A DNA stretch of 64,000 bases from Phlegmacium glaucopus (taxonomy: Eukaryota > Basidiomycota > Agaricomycetes > Agaricales > Cortinariaceae). Under the pieces are notes generated by a model that worked only from the letters and a program-made list of their open reading frames with translations, was not told the origin of the DNA and did no database searches. The DNA lies in the NCBI GenBank assembly GCA_015039465.1, contig MU130358.1:457655-521654 (forward strand), read 5' to 3'. Of the stretch, positions 11,115-26,829 are shown piece by piece (the stretch's first letter is position 1; the number at the start of each line of letters is the position of its first letter). The translations under genes and the position numbers were made by a program.

Positions 11115-13167
11115 TTAATCGGTATTAATAGGGTGACCTTTAGAAGAATTATCATTGGTTTCAAAATCCAGCGGTGGTAAATGAGGTAACGACAATTGAA
11201 GATGTCCGTGAGATAACGCTTCAGAATCCGTGGCAGATGTAGATGTGCTCGACGTGATTTGGAGAGTAGAAGATGTTTGCTGGTTCAAGGGGTTATTAAC
11301 GTTTGATGACTTTGAAGAAGGCGCAGGCGCTGAAGTATTGTTGGTCTCGTCTGAAATATGAGAAGCTAAAGCACTGGCTCTGTCGCTGTTCAGTGTAATT
11401 ACTGGCATTGGATTATCGAGCGATGTTCTTCGAGCTGCGGTTGACTGCAATGACGCAGGATTCCTGTTACCAGGTTCAGGTGTTATTGACCGAGAGGACC
11501 ATTTCCCACCGCCATTGTTGGGTGGTGCCGCTGGCAAAAACGCTGAAGAGTTAGATGCAGCTGGACCAGCAGATCGATTACGCCATGTAGCAGAACTGTT
11601 TTCACTCAGAGGAACATTCGTTACAGGGTTCGAGGCAGGAGGCGGCGGCGTTCGAGTCCTCGAGAATGACCATGATTTCTTGCTTGGCGCGAGTGAGTCT
11701 TGGGAGCCCACTTTCGCGTGAGATAATGGGCTTGCTGAACGTGATATTGAAGATGCCGAGGAAAGGTTCGAGGAGCTCGAGGTGTCGAAAAGAGACTGCC
11801 TACCTTCCAGAGTCGATGGGCCTGGACCCGGGCTACTTAATCCATCGCCACTACCTTGCATCATACCTGCAGCAGCAATAGCTGTAGCGGCAGCAGCATC
11901 TTGCTTTCTCCTCTCTTCTGCTTCTTTTCGCTGATGTTCTTCATGATCCAACAAAGATAGGCGCATAGCCTCCATGAGCATCAGCTTTACAAATTGATTA
12001 GCTTGATTTCAGAGCCTCTGCAATGTAAACGCTTACTTCTTCGAGGTCTTGACCAGCCATCCCTACATATTGCTCAAAAACTCCGTTTGATGGGTTTGGA
12101 CGTCTACGATTTCTTCGAGTTCCTCCATCAGGGGAAGCAGCGGCCGCTTCCTCCGCTGAAAGGACTTGGACTCGGCCACTTGTTACACCGACCGGGATGA
12201 GACGGTCCCCGACTTGCCGCATAATAATCCGTCTATTTGCTCGTCTCGCAACCGCTGCACGAACAGCTTCGAGTTTAGATTCCCAATCAGGTCGGATTTT
12301 ATCTTTGAAGGAAAGTAATTTTGTCAAATGGACACTCTCCCCTCAAAATGACATCGTACCTGTAGTTGTGACCTCGGGGCTGTCGGCACCAAAGCTCTTC
12401 TGTCGTCGTTTATGAGTGGGCGGAGGTGATGAATCTGTCAATGGTGGTCCTCGTTGGGGATCTGACCAGGGAACATTCTAAGACGGGATAAGATTCATGT
12501 GAACATTAATTTAAATCACGGCCATCTCTCACCGAGCCTTCATTGCCTAGGCCAGCCCGCCAGGGAGGTGGAGTGTATATAACACCAAAATTGTCTTGGA
12601 CACAATAGGGACATGCAGCGGGTTCGGAGACCATGTGGGTAGCAGTAGGTTCATTGCGCTTAATCTGAACAAAACATTCAGTGCAAATAGCCTGGTCACA
12701 ACATCTAGAACGGTTGATATTTGGCGGATAATACTTTCATCCGCAATTATGTTAGCTTCATAATAGACCAAATTGTTATGAAACGGACGGACTAGGAAAC
12801 AGATAGGACACTCGGCTGCACCCCTATAGATCTGTGCTTCTGGCTTTGAAGATTCTTTCAAAGCGCCTGGTCGTTTAGATTTATTTGAACTGGATTGTGC
12901 TGCGTTTGTCTCCCGTGTGGCTGATTCAGGATTATCAGAATCTGGAAGCTCTTTCCTGGCCGCCAATATCTGTTCATCATCCCAAGAGTCATCATAATCC
13001 TCTAACGGACGATAGAAAGGGGCAAGCTTGCGCGAGACAATAAGATTGGATACGATGGATTGATCCCAGTCTTGAGGGCCTGTGTAGACGCCTTGGGGGA
13101 AGAGAGAGCCATAATCCACGGATTCGTCATGATGGCCTCGCCCCGATGAGGAAGACGAATTACCCAT
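11115..13167 (-). CDS. SIP5: SIP5-like RING-type protein
   Basis: Five exons join in frame: 13167-12793, 12733-12533, 12477-12360, 12302-12037, 11984-11115 (609 codons plus stop; introns 51-59 bp). The start MGNSSSSSG could be myristoylated. A split cysteine-rich RING-like module follows (CPICF at the end of exon 1, then [10 protein letters not shown] and CPYC in exon 2), typical of the yeast Sip5 family, which in Saccharomyces interacts with the Snf1 kinase and the Glc7 phosphatase regulator Reg1. Exons 3-4 carry SFGADSPEV and a conserved basic block, [20 protein letters not shown]. The last exon is a long Ser/Thr/Pro/Asn-rich tail preceded by an Ala/Glu-rich helix. It is transcribed divergently from the Ca2+ ATPase gene. 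The family assignment is firm; a role in glucose signalling is inferred from yeast. Confidence 0.88.
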
Positions 13168-13686
13168 GTCTGCGGTGAAATACTAAGAGAGATGACCGTC
13201 GTATATATGGTTCAGCGTAAGAAACAAGACCTGCAAAGGACTTGTAAATATTGTTGAGCAACTGGTCCACCCAAGCGCACGCGAGGGATTGATCTCTGTT
13301 GTTTATTGTTTGGCATGTGGCGTCCTTTGTCATCACACCTGAGTAATATTTGCTTCACTACTAGTAGTAAGACGATGATTAAGATTCTACCCTAACACTG
13401 CTTCCGATAAAGCTAGTTGTACTGGAATGTTGAGATGTCTGGTTTGAATGATTACCACGTTAGTGTCTTTACCGGACTTGTCGTTCGTACATTTTCCCAA
13501 CGCATCTATGAATATCAAGGATTGCCGGAAGAAAGCCTGGAACGTTTTTAATGATGAAAAGCCTGCCACGTCACTTTCGCACGCCTGCCTCAATAATTTT
13601 TATAGCAAGCTAAAAGCTCTCAGCCTTCGTTTCTACCTGACTACATTCCTCTTCTTTCCTTTAGAATACCCATTATATATTCCTTC
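13168..13686. promoter_or_regulatory. divergent promoter region, SIP5-like gene / Ca2+ ATPase
   Basis: The 519 bases between the two start codons hold no open frame of note. On the ATPase side a pyrimidine-rich tract (about 13640-13660) is followed by an ATTATATATTCC box just before the ATG at 13687, a common core-promoter layout in fungi. Shared regulation of the two genes is possible but not shown. Confidence 0.5.
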
Positions 13687-17308
<3,622 letters not shown>

Positions 17309-17382
17309 ATAATACACGATGTGTATATCTAAGTAGATATTGGAGTGAATATTAGTCTTTTTTTATTCGCTCAATAAACACC

Positions 17383-19132
17383 ATGATAAGGTTAGGGTTT
17401 CGGCCTTCCCTTCCGTTAAATTTTTTATCTACCCGACTCTCAACATCTCCCATGTCTACTGCTAGTACGCCCCCTATCCAGCCACCTATCCTTCAAGGAG
17501 CCGGAGGTGCGTCAGTCCCCACTGCGCCCCCGCGTGCTGCTCCACGTGAAGGAAGCAGCAACCTTGGGACATTCGGCGTACGTCCAGCTATTCATCACCC
17601 ATGATCACAAGGACTCAGTGTTTCAATAGGTCAAGTCTGGTCTGGCACAAATGTTGAAAGTGCGTTACGATTTCCGATTCGTCATTTTAGGGAAATGAAT
17701 GATTGACCTTGGTGTTGTATGATAAGGGAGGTGTCATCATGGATGTCATTAATCCTGAACAAGTGAGAGATCGTGACCCTGCCCAATCTTTTTTTTTTAC
17801 GGCTTTGAACGGATGTTTCTTATGACTTAGGCTCGTATTGCTGAGGAAGCTGGTGCATGCGCTGTCATGGCTCTCGAGAGAGTGCCAGCCGATATTAGAG
17901 CAGAAGGTCCGGTTGTCATCATTCTCACTTTTCATTCACAAATAGGCATAGGCTGATTTTTATCGATATATATATAGGTGGTGTTGCACGGATGGTGTGC
18001 CCATTTGTGACATTTTTGAAAGTCTTGATATCTAATCTGAATCCATCAAGAGCGATCCTGAGATGATAAAAAGAATCGTTGATGCAGTTACCATCCCCGT
18101 CATGGCCAAAGTGCGAATTGGTCATTTTGTAGAAGCCCAGGTAAATATTTAAGATCAAGATTAATTCAACTTGGGCTCTACATCACTTTAATTAGATTCT
18201 CCAAGTCGTTGGAGTTGATTATATTGATGAATCCGAAGTCCTGACACCTGCCGACGACGAGTATCACATCAACAAGCATGGATTCAAGGTTCCTTTCGTT
18301 TGTGGCGCTCGCGATCTTGGTGAAGCTCTTCGGCGCATATCTGAAGGCGCTGCTATGATCCGGACCAAAGGTGAAGCTGGTACAGGAAATGTCATCGAAG
18401 CCGTCCGCCACCAACGTGCAGTGATGAGTCAAATCAGGAGGGCGAGCGTCATGACTGAGGAGGAACTTTATGTGTTCGCAAAGGAAATTCAGGCTCCTTT
18501 CCATCTCCTTAAGGAGACGGCAAGACTGAAGCGTCTACCAGTTGTGAACTTCGCAGCTGGTGGGATTGCTACACCAGGTAATAATAATCATTTTTAATTC
18601 TTGGCATCACTGACCCGCAGGGTGAATTTCTACAGCGGATGCTGCGTTGATGATGCAACTGGGTTGCGATGGAGGTCCGTGAACTCCTCATGTCATCCTA
18701 GAATTTATGTTTACGGTCGATCTAGTCTTTGTCGGTTCTGGCATTTTCCACGTATGTTGCGACAACGGCCTCGCGCTGAAAGGGAATGAACTAATATTTT
18801 TTCTGCCAGTCTGGTGACCCCGCAAAGCGTGCACGTGCCATCGTTCAAGCCGTAGGTGACCATAATTTTCTTTATACCAACGATCTTACGCGCATCTCAT
18901 AGGTCACGCATGCCAACAACCCTAAAATTCTGGCAGAGGTACGGAACTTAGATCTTAAATTTTTATAATTCGGCCGACTAAAGTAAAATGCTAGGTTTCT
19001 GAAAACATCGGTCCGGCGATGGTTGGGTTAACTATGTGAGTAATTATGTTCCCACTGGGCACCGTCCATACCAATCACTCGTCTAGTGATTCCGAGCTGA
19101 AGGGTGGAAAATTTGCCGCGCGAGGCAAATAA
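17383..19132 (+). CDS. PDX1: pyridoxal 5'-phosphate synthase, PDX1/SNZ subunit
   Basis: Thirteen small exons join in frame: 17383-17577, 17630-17659, 17727-17762, 17831-17906, 17978-17994, 18051-18140, 18196-18577, 18636-18674, 18726-18751, 18810-18851, 18903-18938, 18995-19035, 19087-19132. The protein has 351 residues from the first ATG, or 328 from the in-frame ATG at 17452, which matches the usual family length. PDX1 makes vitamin B6 (PLP) from ribose 5-phosphate, glyceraldehyde 3-phosphate and ammonia supplied by the glutaminase PDX2, as a (beta-alpha)8 barrel. Seen here: [40 protein letters not shown] with the substrate-binding Lys, [22 protein letters not shown] with the second Lys, [19 protein letters not shown], and FVGSGIF. 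The extra 23 residues from the upstream ATG are Arg/Ser/Leu-rich. PDX2 is not in the window. Confidence 0.95.
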
Positions 19133-20157
19133 ACTATGGATCCTACGAGTTATTATTACAGAGCTATATTTCTATTTTCTAAACTATTGTTGCATTGCAT
19201 TGGATAGCAAAAATTATAGCAGTATTCCTCACTCAAGCCATTTGCGTATATTGTGACGTCATACCCGGGCCAGGCGTTGCAAAACTTGTTCATTGGTTGC
19301 CACCGTACTGTCACTACAAATCCGAATCACATATTGCACGGAATTAATATGCAGAAACCTCAACCAAAGGATACTTTGAAAGCATTTGTCAAGGTTCGTC
19401 TAAGTCCAACTTCCCGATGTCAACTCAAATTCTCATCACAAAATTTGGTCCGAAAAAACAGCATGATCCCAATTGTCATTATACCTTTGACAGCGAGAGA
19501 AACAGTCTTCAGTCGGAATTGTGTCGAGAGGGGAGCGGTAGCAAGGGTCGAGAATGTATAACGGTGCGCATGCTTGGGAATGCCGATGTCCTATACAACA
19601 AATCGCACTGGCATTGATATGTTGATTGGAATCTCTTGATATTTATTCTAATCACCCTCACAGTTACAAATGAACTCGAAACACTTGTTCGAAGCCATGC
19701 AGGCAAGGACTTTATTTTTTATCATAGGCGGTAAAAAAATTTGACCTGAATGTGATATGATATAGGAGTTGGGGTTTTTCTGTGCACTTCCTATGGATCC
19801 TAGCCGGACGTATATAGAATGCAAGCCGTTGATACCAAAGTGAAGAGACCATTCATGTAAATGAAACCCCAAGGACGCTACAGTAGATATATGATTCGGC
19901 AGGTTCATTTTTGTTATGAAAATTCCAAAGTTATTCTTCACTGGCAGGTGAAGGCCAACTTTTTGTCGTTTGACGCGTTGTCAGGCTATGTTTTACGAAA
20001 CAAGAAAGCTTTTTCATTGCCAATAAAACTGCGCATCACAAAGAATAACTGTATAAAAGTTGGCCTACTTCTTGCCTACTTCCTTGAGGCTGACTCGGAT
20101 CCACTCATTGAGCTTATGTAACACCAACGGTCCTCAACTTAAACCAGAATTAATCTC
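19133..20157. other. intergenic with scattered short open frames
   Basis: Several open frames of 60-100 codons occur on both strands (for example 19253-19561 plus and 19941-19648 minus). A few possible splice sites flank segments near 19330-19570 on the plus strand. I could not build a convincing gene or recognise a family. Confidence 0.4.
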
Positions 20158-21186
20158 ATGGCATCTACTCTATATCCTTTAGCTTCCCTAGAACAGATTG
20201 AGAGGACACCATCTCGAGAAGATGGGATACCGGAAGACTTGGAAGAAGACTTAAGAGCATACGGATGTAAACTCATTCACCAAGCTGGCATATTACTGAA
20301 ACAGTACGTTTTCACTTCCCATCCCTTCTTGACTTAAAAATATCTATTCGAACTTGACGAAAAGGAAACAGGTAGCTGTAGCCGCTGCTCAGATTTTGTT
20401 TCAAAGATTTTGGTTTGTTACATCAATGAAACAGTTTGGTGTTGGAGTGAGTTATGTTTTTTTGATCCCTCCTCTGTCAGTTCAATAATCTTGGTCTCAT
20501 AGGATGTTGGGATGGGAGCTTTATACTTGGCTTCGAAGCTTGAAGAATGTCCTCTACGAATGCGTGATCTTATCAACGTCTACGACCTGCTACTGCAACG
20601 CGCCACTCATTCTCTGAGCTCAAAAGCAGCGGAAGCTTTTCATTATCACCCCATGTCCTATTTTGGTTCGACATTTTATGACCTCAAGGATGCCCTAGTC
20701 GTGGCAGAAATGCAGATTCTAAAAAGGCTTGGCTTTAATGTGCATGTTGTGCTTCCCTACGGCACGCTCATCAACTACCTGCGGGTTCTGGATCTGACTA
20801 ACCGAGAAGATGCGTGTACACGGGCATGGGGGTATCTCAACGATGCGTATGTTTTAACTCCCCTGTGCCCCACTACCAAATTGAAATACATGATTCCTAG
20901 CCATCAAACACCCGTCTATGCTCTCTATCAAATACCAACAATAGTTTGTGCAGCTATTTTGTTAGCAACGAGACATTTGAATATTCCTCTTCCATCCCAA
21001 CCGCCTGTCTGCTGGTGGGAGTTGTTTGATGCGAGGTGGGAAGATGTTTGGAGTATTAGCGGGTATATCATGCGTCTTTATAGACAAAGGACCCAAGAAG
21101 AAACAAGGAGGGTTTTAGGGATGGTTAATAAACAAGAAGTGCGAAAGTGGCTGGAAGATAATCAACCAATGGTCGCAGAGTCATGA
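20158..21186 (+). CDS. cyclin-L-like cyclin
   Basis: Four exons join in frame: 20158-20303, 20365-20446, 20503-20846, 20901-21186 (285 residues). The last intron is 54 bp, a multiple of three, so it stays open in an unspliced reading, but removing it restores the family pattern around NDAHQTPVYALYQIP. The cyclin box is clear: VAVAAAQILFQRFWF, then GMGALYLASKLEECP, and FYDLKDALVVAEMQILKRLGF with a conserved Lys and Glu. A second cyclin fold ends with PPVCWWELFDA and GYIMRLY. Cyclin-L proteins pair with CDK11-type kinases and act in transcription and splicing. The long RS-rich tail of animal cyclin L is missing, as in shorter fungal versions. The subfamily call is from motif memory; another transcriptional cyclin is the main alternative. 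Confidence 0.85.
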
Positions 21187-22612
21187 CGGTGAGCCTCTTT
21201 TGGAATATATTTTTATGTCATTCAAGTGTTTTCAATCAGAAAGTCATAGATGCATCCTGTCAGAAGCTATGGGAACGGGATCATCACCGATCATCTAGGA
21301 CAATGCTAGGCTGCAAGCTTTGTATGTTGTCAATATGACATACATACTAACGGAAGGCCAAGCAAGTTTCCTGTTAACTCGAACTTCCTCTGGTCAAATT
21401 GGGATGTATTCTTGCTCTGTCGAATTTTATTAATATTAATACGTCATAGGGTGAGAGTTTCGGAGCTCACCTGAGTCCTCGATGTAAATTCAGCTTCGAA
21501 TTCTCTCCAAAGTGTTGATGGTACCCCGCGTTGTGTCATGGAGAAATTGAACTATCTCTAAAGTGCCTATAGCCACCGAATAAAAAGTACGCTCTTTGGC
21601 TCGTTCAAGTTGTGATCTGCTTCTGCCTTGATTCTCGAGTCCTTGTTTTCTCTTAACCCACTCCCGTGAAGAGTGGATGCTAAGTCGGGCCGCAGTCAAA
21701 CCGACACTGATGCCGTGATGTATGTAATCGTGCGGTGGGTCGGCGTTATCATTTCGTTACAACAAGTTAAACCCTTGTCCTGTATTTCCTGAAACTTCAA
21801 ACCTTTCCGATACAAGGAGAACTGGACTCATTGTTCGTGAAGGCCGGGACAAGACAAGACAAGACAAGACAAGACAAGACAAGACAAGACAAGACAAGAC
21901 AAGACAAGACAATGATCACGAACCGTAACCTACCTACCCTAGGGGGGTAATAATAATTCATCCAGTGGTCAAGCCAGTGGTTTTGTTTTCCCAAGGTTAC
22001 TTTCATTGTCAATGCTTGTGTTGTCGAGTATTGTGTTTTCTGTTTCAGACTATCTCTCTAATGGCAATGTTTATGATATTAATATGGGGATAAAATCATA
22101 ATGCCTCGAGGCGTTGAGTGTTACACAGGAATTTACAAATTGTTAGAGAGCACTTGATTGTGATAGCTGGGTCTCTGGATTCTTCTAAGATGGTGATCAA
22201 TTGGCCATATCGACGTCACAGCAGTAGTGCGATTATCGATTATCGATAGAGTGCGATGCGCTCTATCGCAAGGGCTGTGCCTTTGTCCTTTTGGCAATCA
22301 GCCAAATTAATGACCGCTAATCACTCGCTGACATAACCAATACCCTAGTAATATTAATATTTTTTGTGAGTATTCTCCTTTCTCCACACTGTTACCGCCT
22401 GTTTCTGCCGTAAAAAAAAAATTCTCTGCCTCGAGTCACTCCTTTATAGTTCTTCTTTTATCTGGGCAATAATCGTAATCTCCTGCCTTACCACCTTCAC
22501 TCTCTCATTACTGCCGCCGGTGATATCATATCGTACGCCAGCCTACGCCAACACCGGATTTGGTATAGTTTCTCGAAATCACAAGCCGCCACACGTCGGT
22601 TAATTAGTTAGG
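21187..22612. other. intergenic, no gene seen apart from a 5-bp repeat
   Basis: No supported coding region. It includes the AAGAC microsatellite and, near 22234-22262, short inverted ATCGAT/GCGAT motifs. The last 250 bases are pyrimidine-rich and probably form the promoter of the following secreted-protein gene. Confidence 0.5.
21847..21911. repeat. (AAGAC)n microsatellite
   Basis: About thirteen perfect tandem copies of a 5-bp unit. The repeated CLVLS peptide on the minus strand is an artefact of it. Confidence 0.97.
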
Positions 22613-23564
22613 ATGCGTGTGCTCTCCCTGTCCTCAGCCACTCTTATTGTTCTTTTGGCTTTCTGCTTCCAAGTTGTCAAATGTGGGGATAACGTGCATT
22701 CCAGTCCTTGGGCGAAAAGGCATAACCCTCGAGTTGCTCTGTCAGAAGATGTCGCGGTGACCCAACAAAATATCACACACCTAGAGAAACGCGTCGATGG
22801 GGCCAGGTTTACCTTTTATGATGCAGGTCTGGGCGCTTGTGGCACAGTTAACAGTGCGAGTGATTTCGTGAGTTTTCTTGTGTATAAATGTTAAGTTGGG
22901 CATTCAATAATCTTTTGTTCATTGCAGATCGTTGCCCTTAATGCTGCTGTAAGACTAACCTCATTTTGTCTAGTCATTAATATAACCCCTAACGCTCTCT
23001 CTTCTCCCACAGCAATACGATGGAGGTTCACACTGTTACAAGACCATTAGTATTACTGCTAATGGCAAGACCACTCAAGCACAAATAACCGACTTGGTAT
23101 GCCTAGTTCATCTATCCATCTTGGGCGTGATATCATTTAATATATTTTTACAGTGCGTTGGTTGTCCCTACGGTGGTCTTGATTTCTCTCGCGGTCTCTT
23201 TGATTTCTTTGGGCCGGAATCCCTAGGCGTGCTCACAGGTTCCTGGAATTTTGGAGGGGCAGCTACGCCGTCTCCCAAACCCACACCGACACCGACGCCT
23301 ACATATACACCGACGCCTACATATACACCGACACCTACACCCCAGCCTTCTACTTCAATTGCGACATCTACCTCCACCTCCATCCCTCCACTTACTTCTA
23401 CTTCTACTTCTTTAGCCTCAACATCTAGCACCAGCACTAGTGCCTCAATTCCGACACCAACACCATTGATACCTGCCCCGGCAGCAGGCAATATCGCAGA
23501 CCTCTTCCTTATATTCGTTCAGATTGGATCTATTTCTGCGGTTGCGCATGGTAAGATCGACTAG
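22613..23564 (+). CDS. secreted double-psi beta-barrel (RlpA/barwin-like) protein, copy 1
   Basis: Four exons join in frame: 22613-22867, 22928-22948, 23013-23096, 23154-23564 (256 residues). A signal peptide (about residues 1-24, hydrophobic core LIVLLAFCFQVV) is followed by a short linker, then a double-psi beta-barrel domain at about 60-155. The domain shows FTFYDAGLGACGT, IVALNAAQYDGGSHCYKTI and CVGCPYGGLDFSRGLFDFF, with paired cysteines and the aspartate of the L-D-x-S motif common in expansin, barwin and RlpA relatives. The C-terminal 100 residues are Pro/Thr/Ser-rich, probably O-glycosylated, ending in a hydrophobic stretch. Such proteins act at the cell wall or outside the cell, mostly as non-catalytic or weakly catalytic polysaccharide binders. 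A related gene follows immediately, indicating tandem duplication. Confidence 0.87.
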
Positions 23565-23821
23565 AAAGAAAAATAATAGAGCGTTGTCCATTCGTTTAGT
23601 TCTCTTTACATACCATAAGCGCATATTACCCATGTCAAATAGTCATCAATTATTTTAGATCCGGGAGATCCCATTGTTTAGTTCTGTTGTCAAGCCATCA
23701 TTGTTTTCTGGCTCTCACTCACGCCTTCGCCTTCCATTTCCCTCATTCTTCGCTTCCTCGTGGCGGGCGACTCTCATTCCCTTATAACACGCTCCTTAAA
23801 GTTTGCAAAAATTAAAACGAA

Positions 23822-24944
23822 ATGGTGGTTGGCCTGTTCACCACCTCCCTTCTGTCCCTTCTCCTACCTATCACTGCCCTAGCTGGCCCCCATGCCTCTG
23901 GTCCTATCCTCGGTCGTCACCATGAGATTGCAAGACGAGCTGAGGGCAACGTGGAACTCTACAAACGAGGTGCTGGCTCAAGGTGGTCTTTCTACAACGT
24001 CGAGACAGGTAACGCGTAAGTTATTTTTACTCCCATCTTCTGCAAGTTTACTAATTGTGATCGTCGAATAGTGGGTCTTGCGGCACCTTCCATAACAATG
24101 GAGATTTCGTGCGTTAAACAGTGTACTCCGAAGATAGCTTATTTTACTAATTATACGAAAGACTGTCGCCATGAATGCTGCAGTTCGTTATGATTTATCT
24201 ACTGCTGTTATAGCGACGTATCTGATTTTTTCTTTATTGTAGCAAATGAACTCTGGCTGGTGCTACAAGACTATCACAATGACATACAATGGCCGAACAA
24301 CAACAGCCAGTATTACTGATACTGTTAGTTCACTTTTTTGCCGAGTTCAGGGATTGATATTAACATGCTATCTAGTGTCCTGGGTGCCCTTGGAATGGTC
24401 TTGATTTGACTGAGGGCCTTTTCCAGTTCTTTGCTCCGTCTTCCGTAGGTATCATCTACGGTGATTGGGAATTCGGCGATGCTGCTCCCCCACCACCTCC
24501 ACCGCCTCCCCCACCGCCTCCTCCGCCTCCTCCTCCTCCTCCTCCTCCTCCNNNNNNNNNNNNNNNNNNNNNNNNNNNNNNNNNNNNNNNNNNNNNNNNN
24601 NNNNNNNNNNNNNNNNNNNNNNNNNNNNNNNNNNNNNNNNNNNNNNNNNNNCGCCTCCTCCAGTGTGGTCTCCATCGTCTACCCATAGTAGTCACACGCC
24701 ATCTTCCACGAAGTCAAGCGTTCCGCCTACCAGTACCCATACATCAAGTGCACTACCTTCAACGTCATCTGCGTCCACCACCTCATCCCCATTGTCAATC
24801 AACTACTCATCTGGTCCAGCAAGCGGGCTTGCTGAACCCACTGGCGTCATCAGTGTGACGCCCGGGACTGCTAACAATCTCGACACCCTCAATCAGGCAT
24901 TTATCGGGATTGGAGGCCTCATGTTGGTTGCTCATGGCGGTTGA
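23822..24944 (+). CDS. secreted double-psi beta-barrel protein, copy 2 (assembly gap inside)
   Basis: Five exons: 23822-24015, 24072-24108, 24162-24182, 24243-24323, 24376-24944. They encode a signal peptide, a double-psi beta-barrel with SCGTFHNNGDF, VAMNAAQ, GWCYKTI and CPGCPWNGLDLTEGLFQFF, then a proline run, a Ser/Thr-rich stalk and a hydrophobic end. Exon phases and the tiny 21-bp third exon match copy 1 (its exon 2), so the two arose by tandem duplication. A block of 100 Ns interrupts the proline run. The frame entering the gap differs from the frame that gives the Ser/Thr tail, so the real gap is not 100 bases. Likely a cell-wall or extracellular protein; length and proline count are unknown. 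Confidence 0.82.
24552..24651. other. assembly gap (100 N)
   Basis: Exactly 100 Ns inside a CCT/CCA/CCG triplet run coding for polyproline. This is the conventional placeholder for a gap of unknown size, most likely a collapsed repeat. Confidence 0.98.
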
Positions 24945-26829
24945 GAACTGAATAGACTTCTTGTTCAACCATTTTATTTTTTCATCAATTGTCAATGGAA
25001 GGAACGGAAACGACATCTTTCTTTGTGCAAAATCTAATGAATTTGCTCATCTCTATGTTAGTTTCTTACTTATAAAGACCCCTTTTTTTATCCCTTTTAT
25101 CTCTTTCTGATGCTTATTATACACACATTACTACTGCAGTTAGTATAATATACCCTCCCCCGAAGATGATTTTGCACAGTAGCTAGGCTACTTTTTTCCC
25201 CCTACCCTTGGTGACTGGTCATTTGTTTTGTGGTGTTTTAGGCGTTGCGTCGCGCCATTTCAATTGGCAACCGATCGCTTCTTGGAGTTGGGTGATCCAG
25301 AGTAGATTTACTCACACATCGTAGTTCTGCTTCTGGTATACTCGATTTTCATTGCACGGTTACACTTTTTTTTTACGGTATTTATTTGAAGTCAGGACAA
25401 GTATATATACGGACTACTGAAATTCGAAATCTGATTCCTTTTTGCTTTTTGGTGTCCCATATGGATCCAAAGGTCATGCGCATTGCGCACATACCGCGGC
25501 GGGCTGGTGTGCTCAAAACTAGTCTCGTGCGGGATATGCGTGTTAGTGATAGTACGCAGCAAACGTCGAACCTGATTTAGGCATGGATGTGTTTGGGATG
25601 TATATTCTTTGATTTTTTCCCCCAAACTATTACCCTCAGCCCTATACGACAGAGATCTTCAAAAATTCATACACGGTGTCAACTCTCGGATATATTTCAA
25701 GCATGTTGTCAGTTAGCACGCCCGCAAGTCAAGCCATGCGTACAACGCAAGGTATTCAGGTACCTACCCGGTCTCCTGGTCCAGGCGGTCCCTCTCTAGC
25801 AACAAAATTTTAACATCTGCTAGACAGTTCTTGGGAAAATTTTGGTTGCCTGCTGTCCGGAACTTCTGGCACGCCGATACAATGCGGCGAACCTCACACC
25901 ATATTTGCAGGGTATTTCACCGTTGGGTATCATATACGCCGACAATAGATTCCGAGGTGTCCGAAGCCTTGAGGTTGATTATGAAAAATAATCCTTCTAT
26001 GGTAAATAGGTCCTTCAAAACGGAAATTATGTGGATAATACTCCTGAAATGAAACCCCGGATCCCCTTACAAGTACGAAATTCCACTCGCCTCGTGATGG
26101 CCTTGATGTTTGATCATGATCACGTACTTTAGATTAGTATCGTGCAATTTTTTTTTAATCTATCGATAACTACAGCCCTACTGGAACTACTCATTCTCCT
26201 GCGAAAATCAGAATTTATCGAGCTACTTAATGGATCCTCGCATTATCAGTACGTAATCATGATTACTTCTCACCAATTAGCAGTTGATCAGGCAACCCAA
26301 TTTAATCTCTTCTGGCAACAAGAGTATTTTATTCTTACCGATCGAAATAGTATTAGGGGCACTGGCCTGTAATTTATCTTAGCTCGATCGAAGCGGACAT
26401 TTCTTTTTGTCCACAAAGTCGGCATGATCATGATAAAAATATGCACACACAGGATGTACAGACTGGAGACTACCAACAAATAAAAATGCAATGTACAACC
26501 AGATCAAGAATAACAAGATCAAAGAACAAGAAGAAAAATAAGAGTAGGGGGTAAAGACTGCAAGGCCAAAAAAGAAAAGCATGGGAAAAAGTAGAAGTAC
26601 ATCGCGAAGTAGGGAGCGGGAATGGTAGGCAACCTTTCAAATAATCGAGCGCAATAAAATACAACAGGGAGGCGAAAAGATTTACACACTATACATACCA
26701 TCTACGTCGGCTAAGTCCGTCGACATCTTCGGTCGTCGGATCTGCTTTCAAACTCCACAAGCTGGGACAACGTGCAGGCGAAGACAAAAGCCAACGTGGG
26801 AGGTGGTGCGTGCCACTCTAAACCATGAA
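24945..26829. other. intergenic, no gene seen
   Basis: About 1.9 kb with only short, unrecognisable open frames on both strands. No tandem repeat or inverted terminal sequence stood out. Confidence 0.5.

Noticed and set aside
24325..24695. Long minus-strand poly-Arg/poly-Gly/poly-Leu frames across the N gap
   Set aside because: They are shadows of the CCT/CCA triplet run and the Ns, antisense to the DPBB gene.
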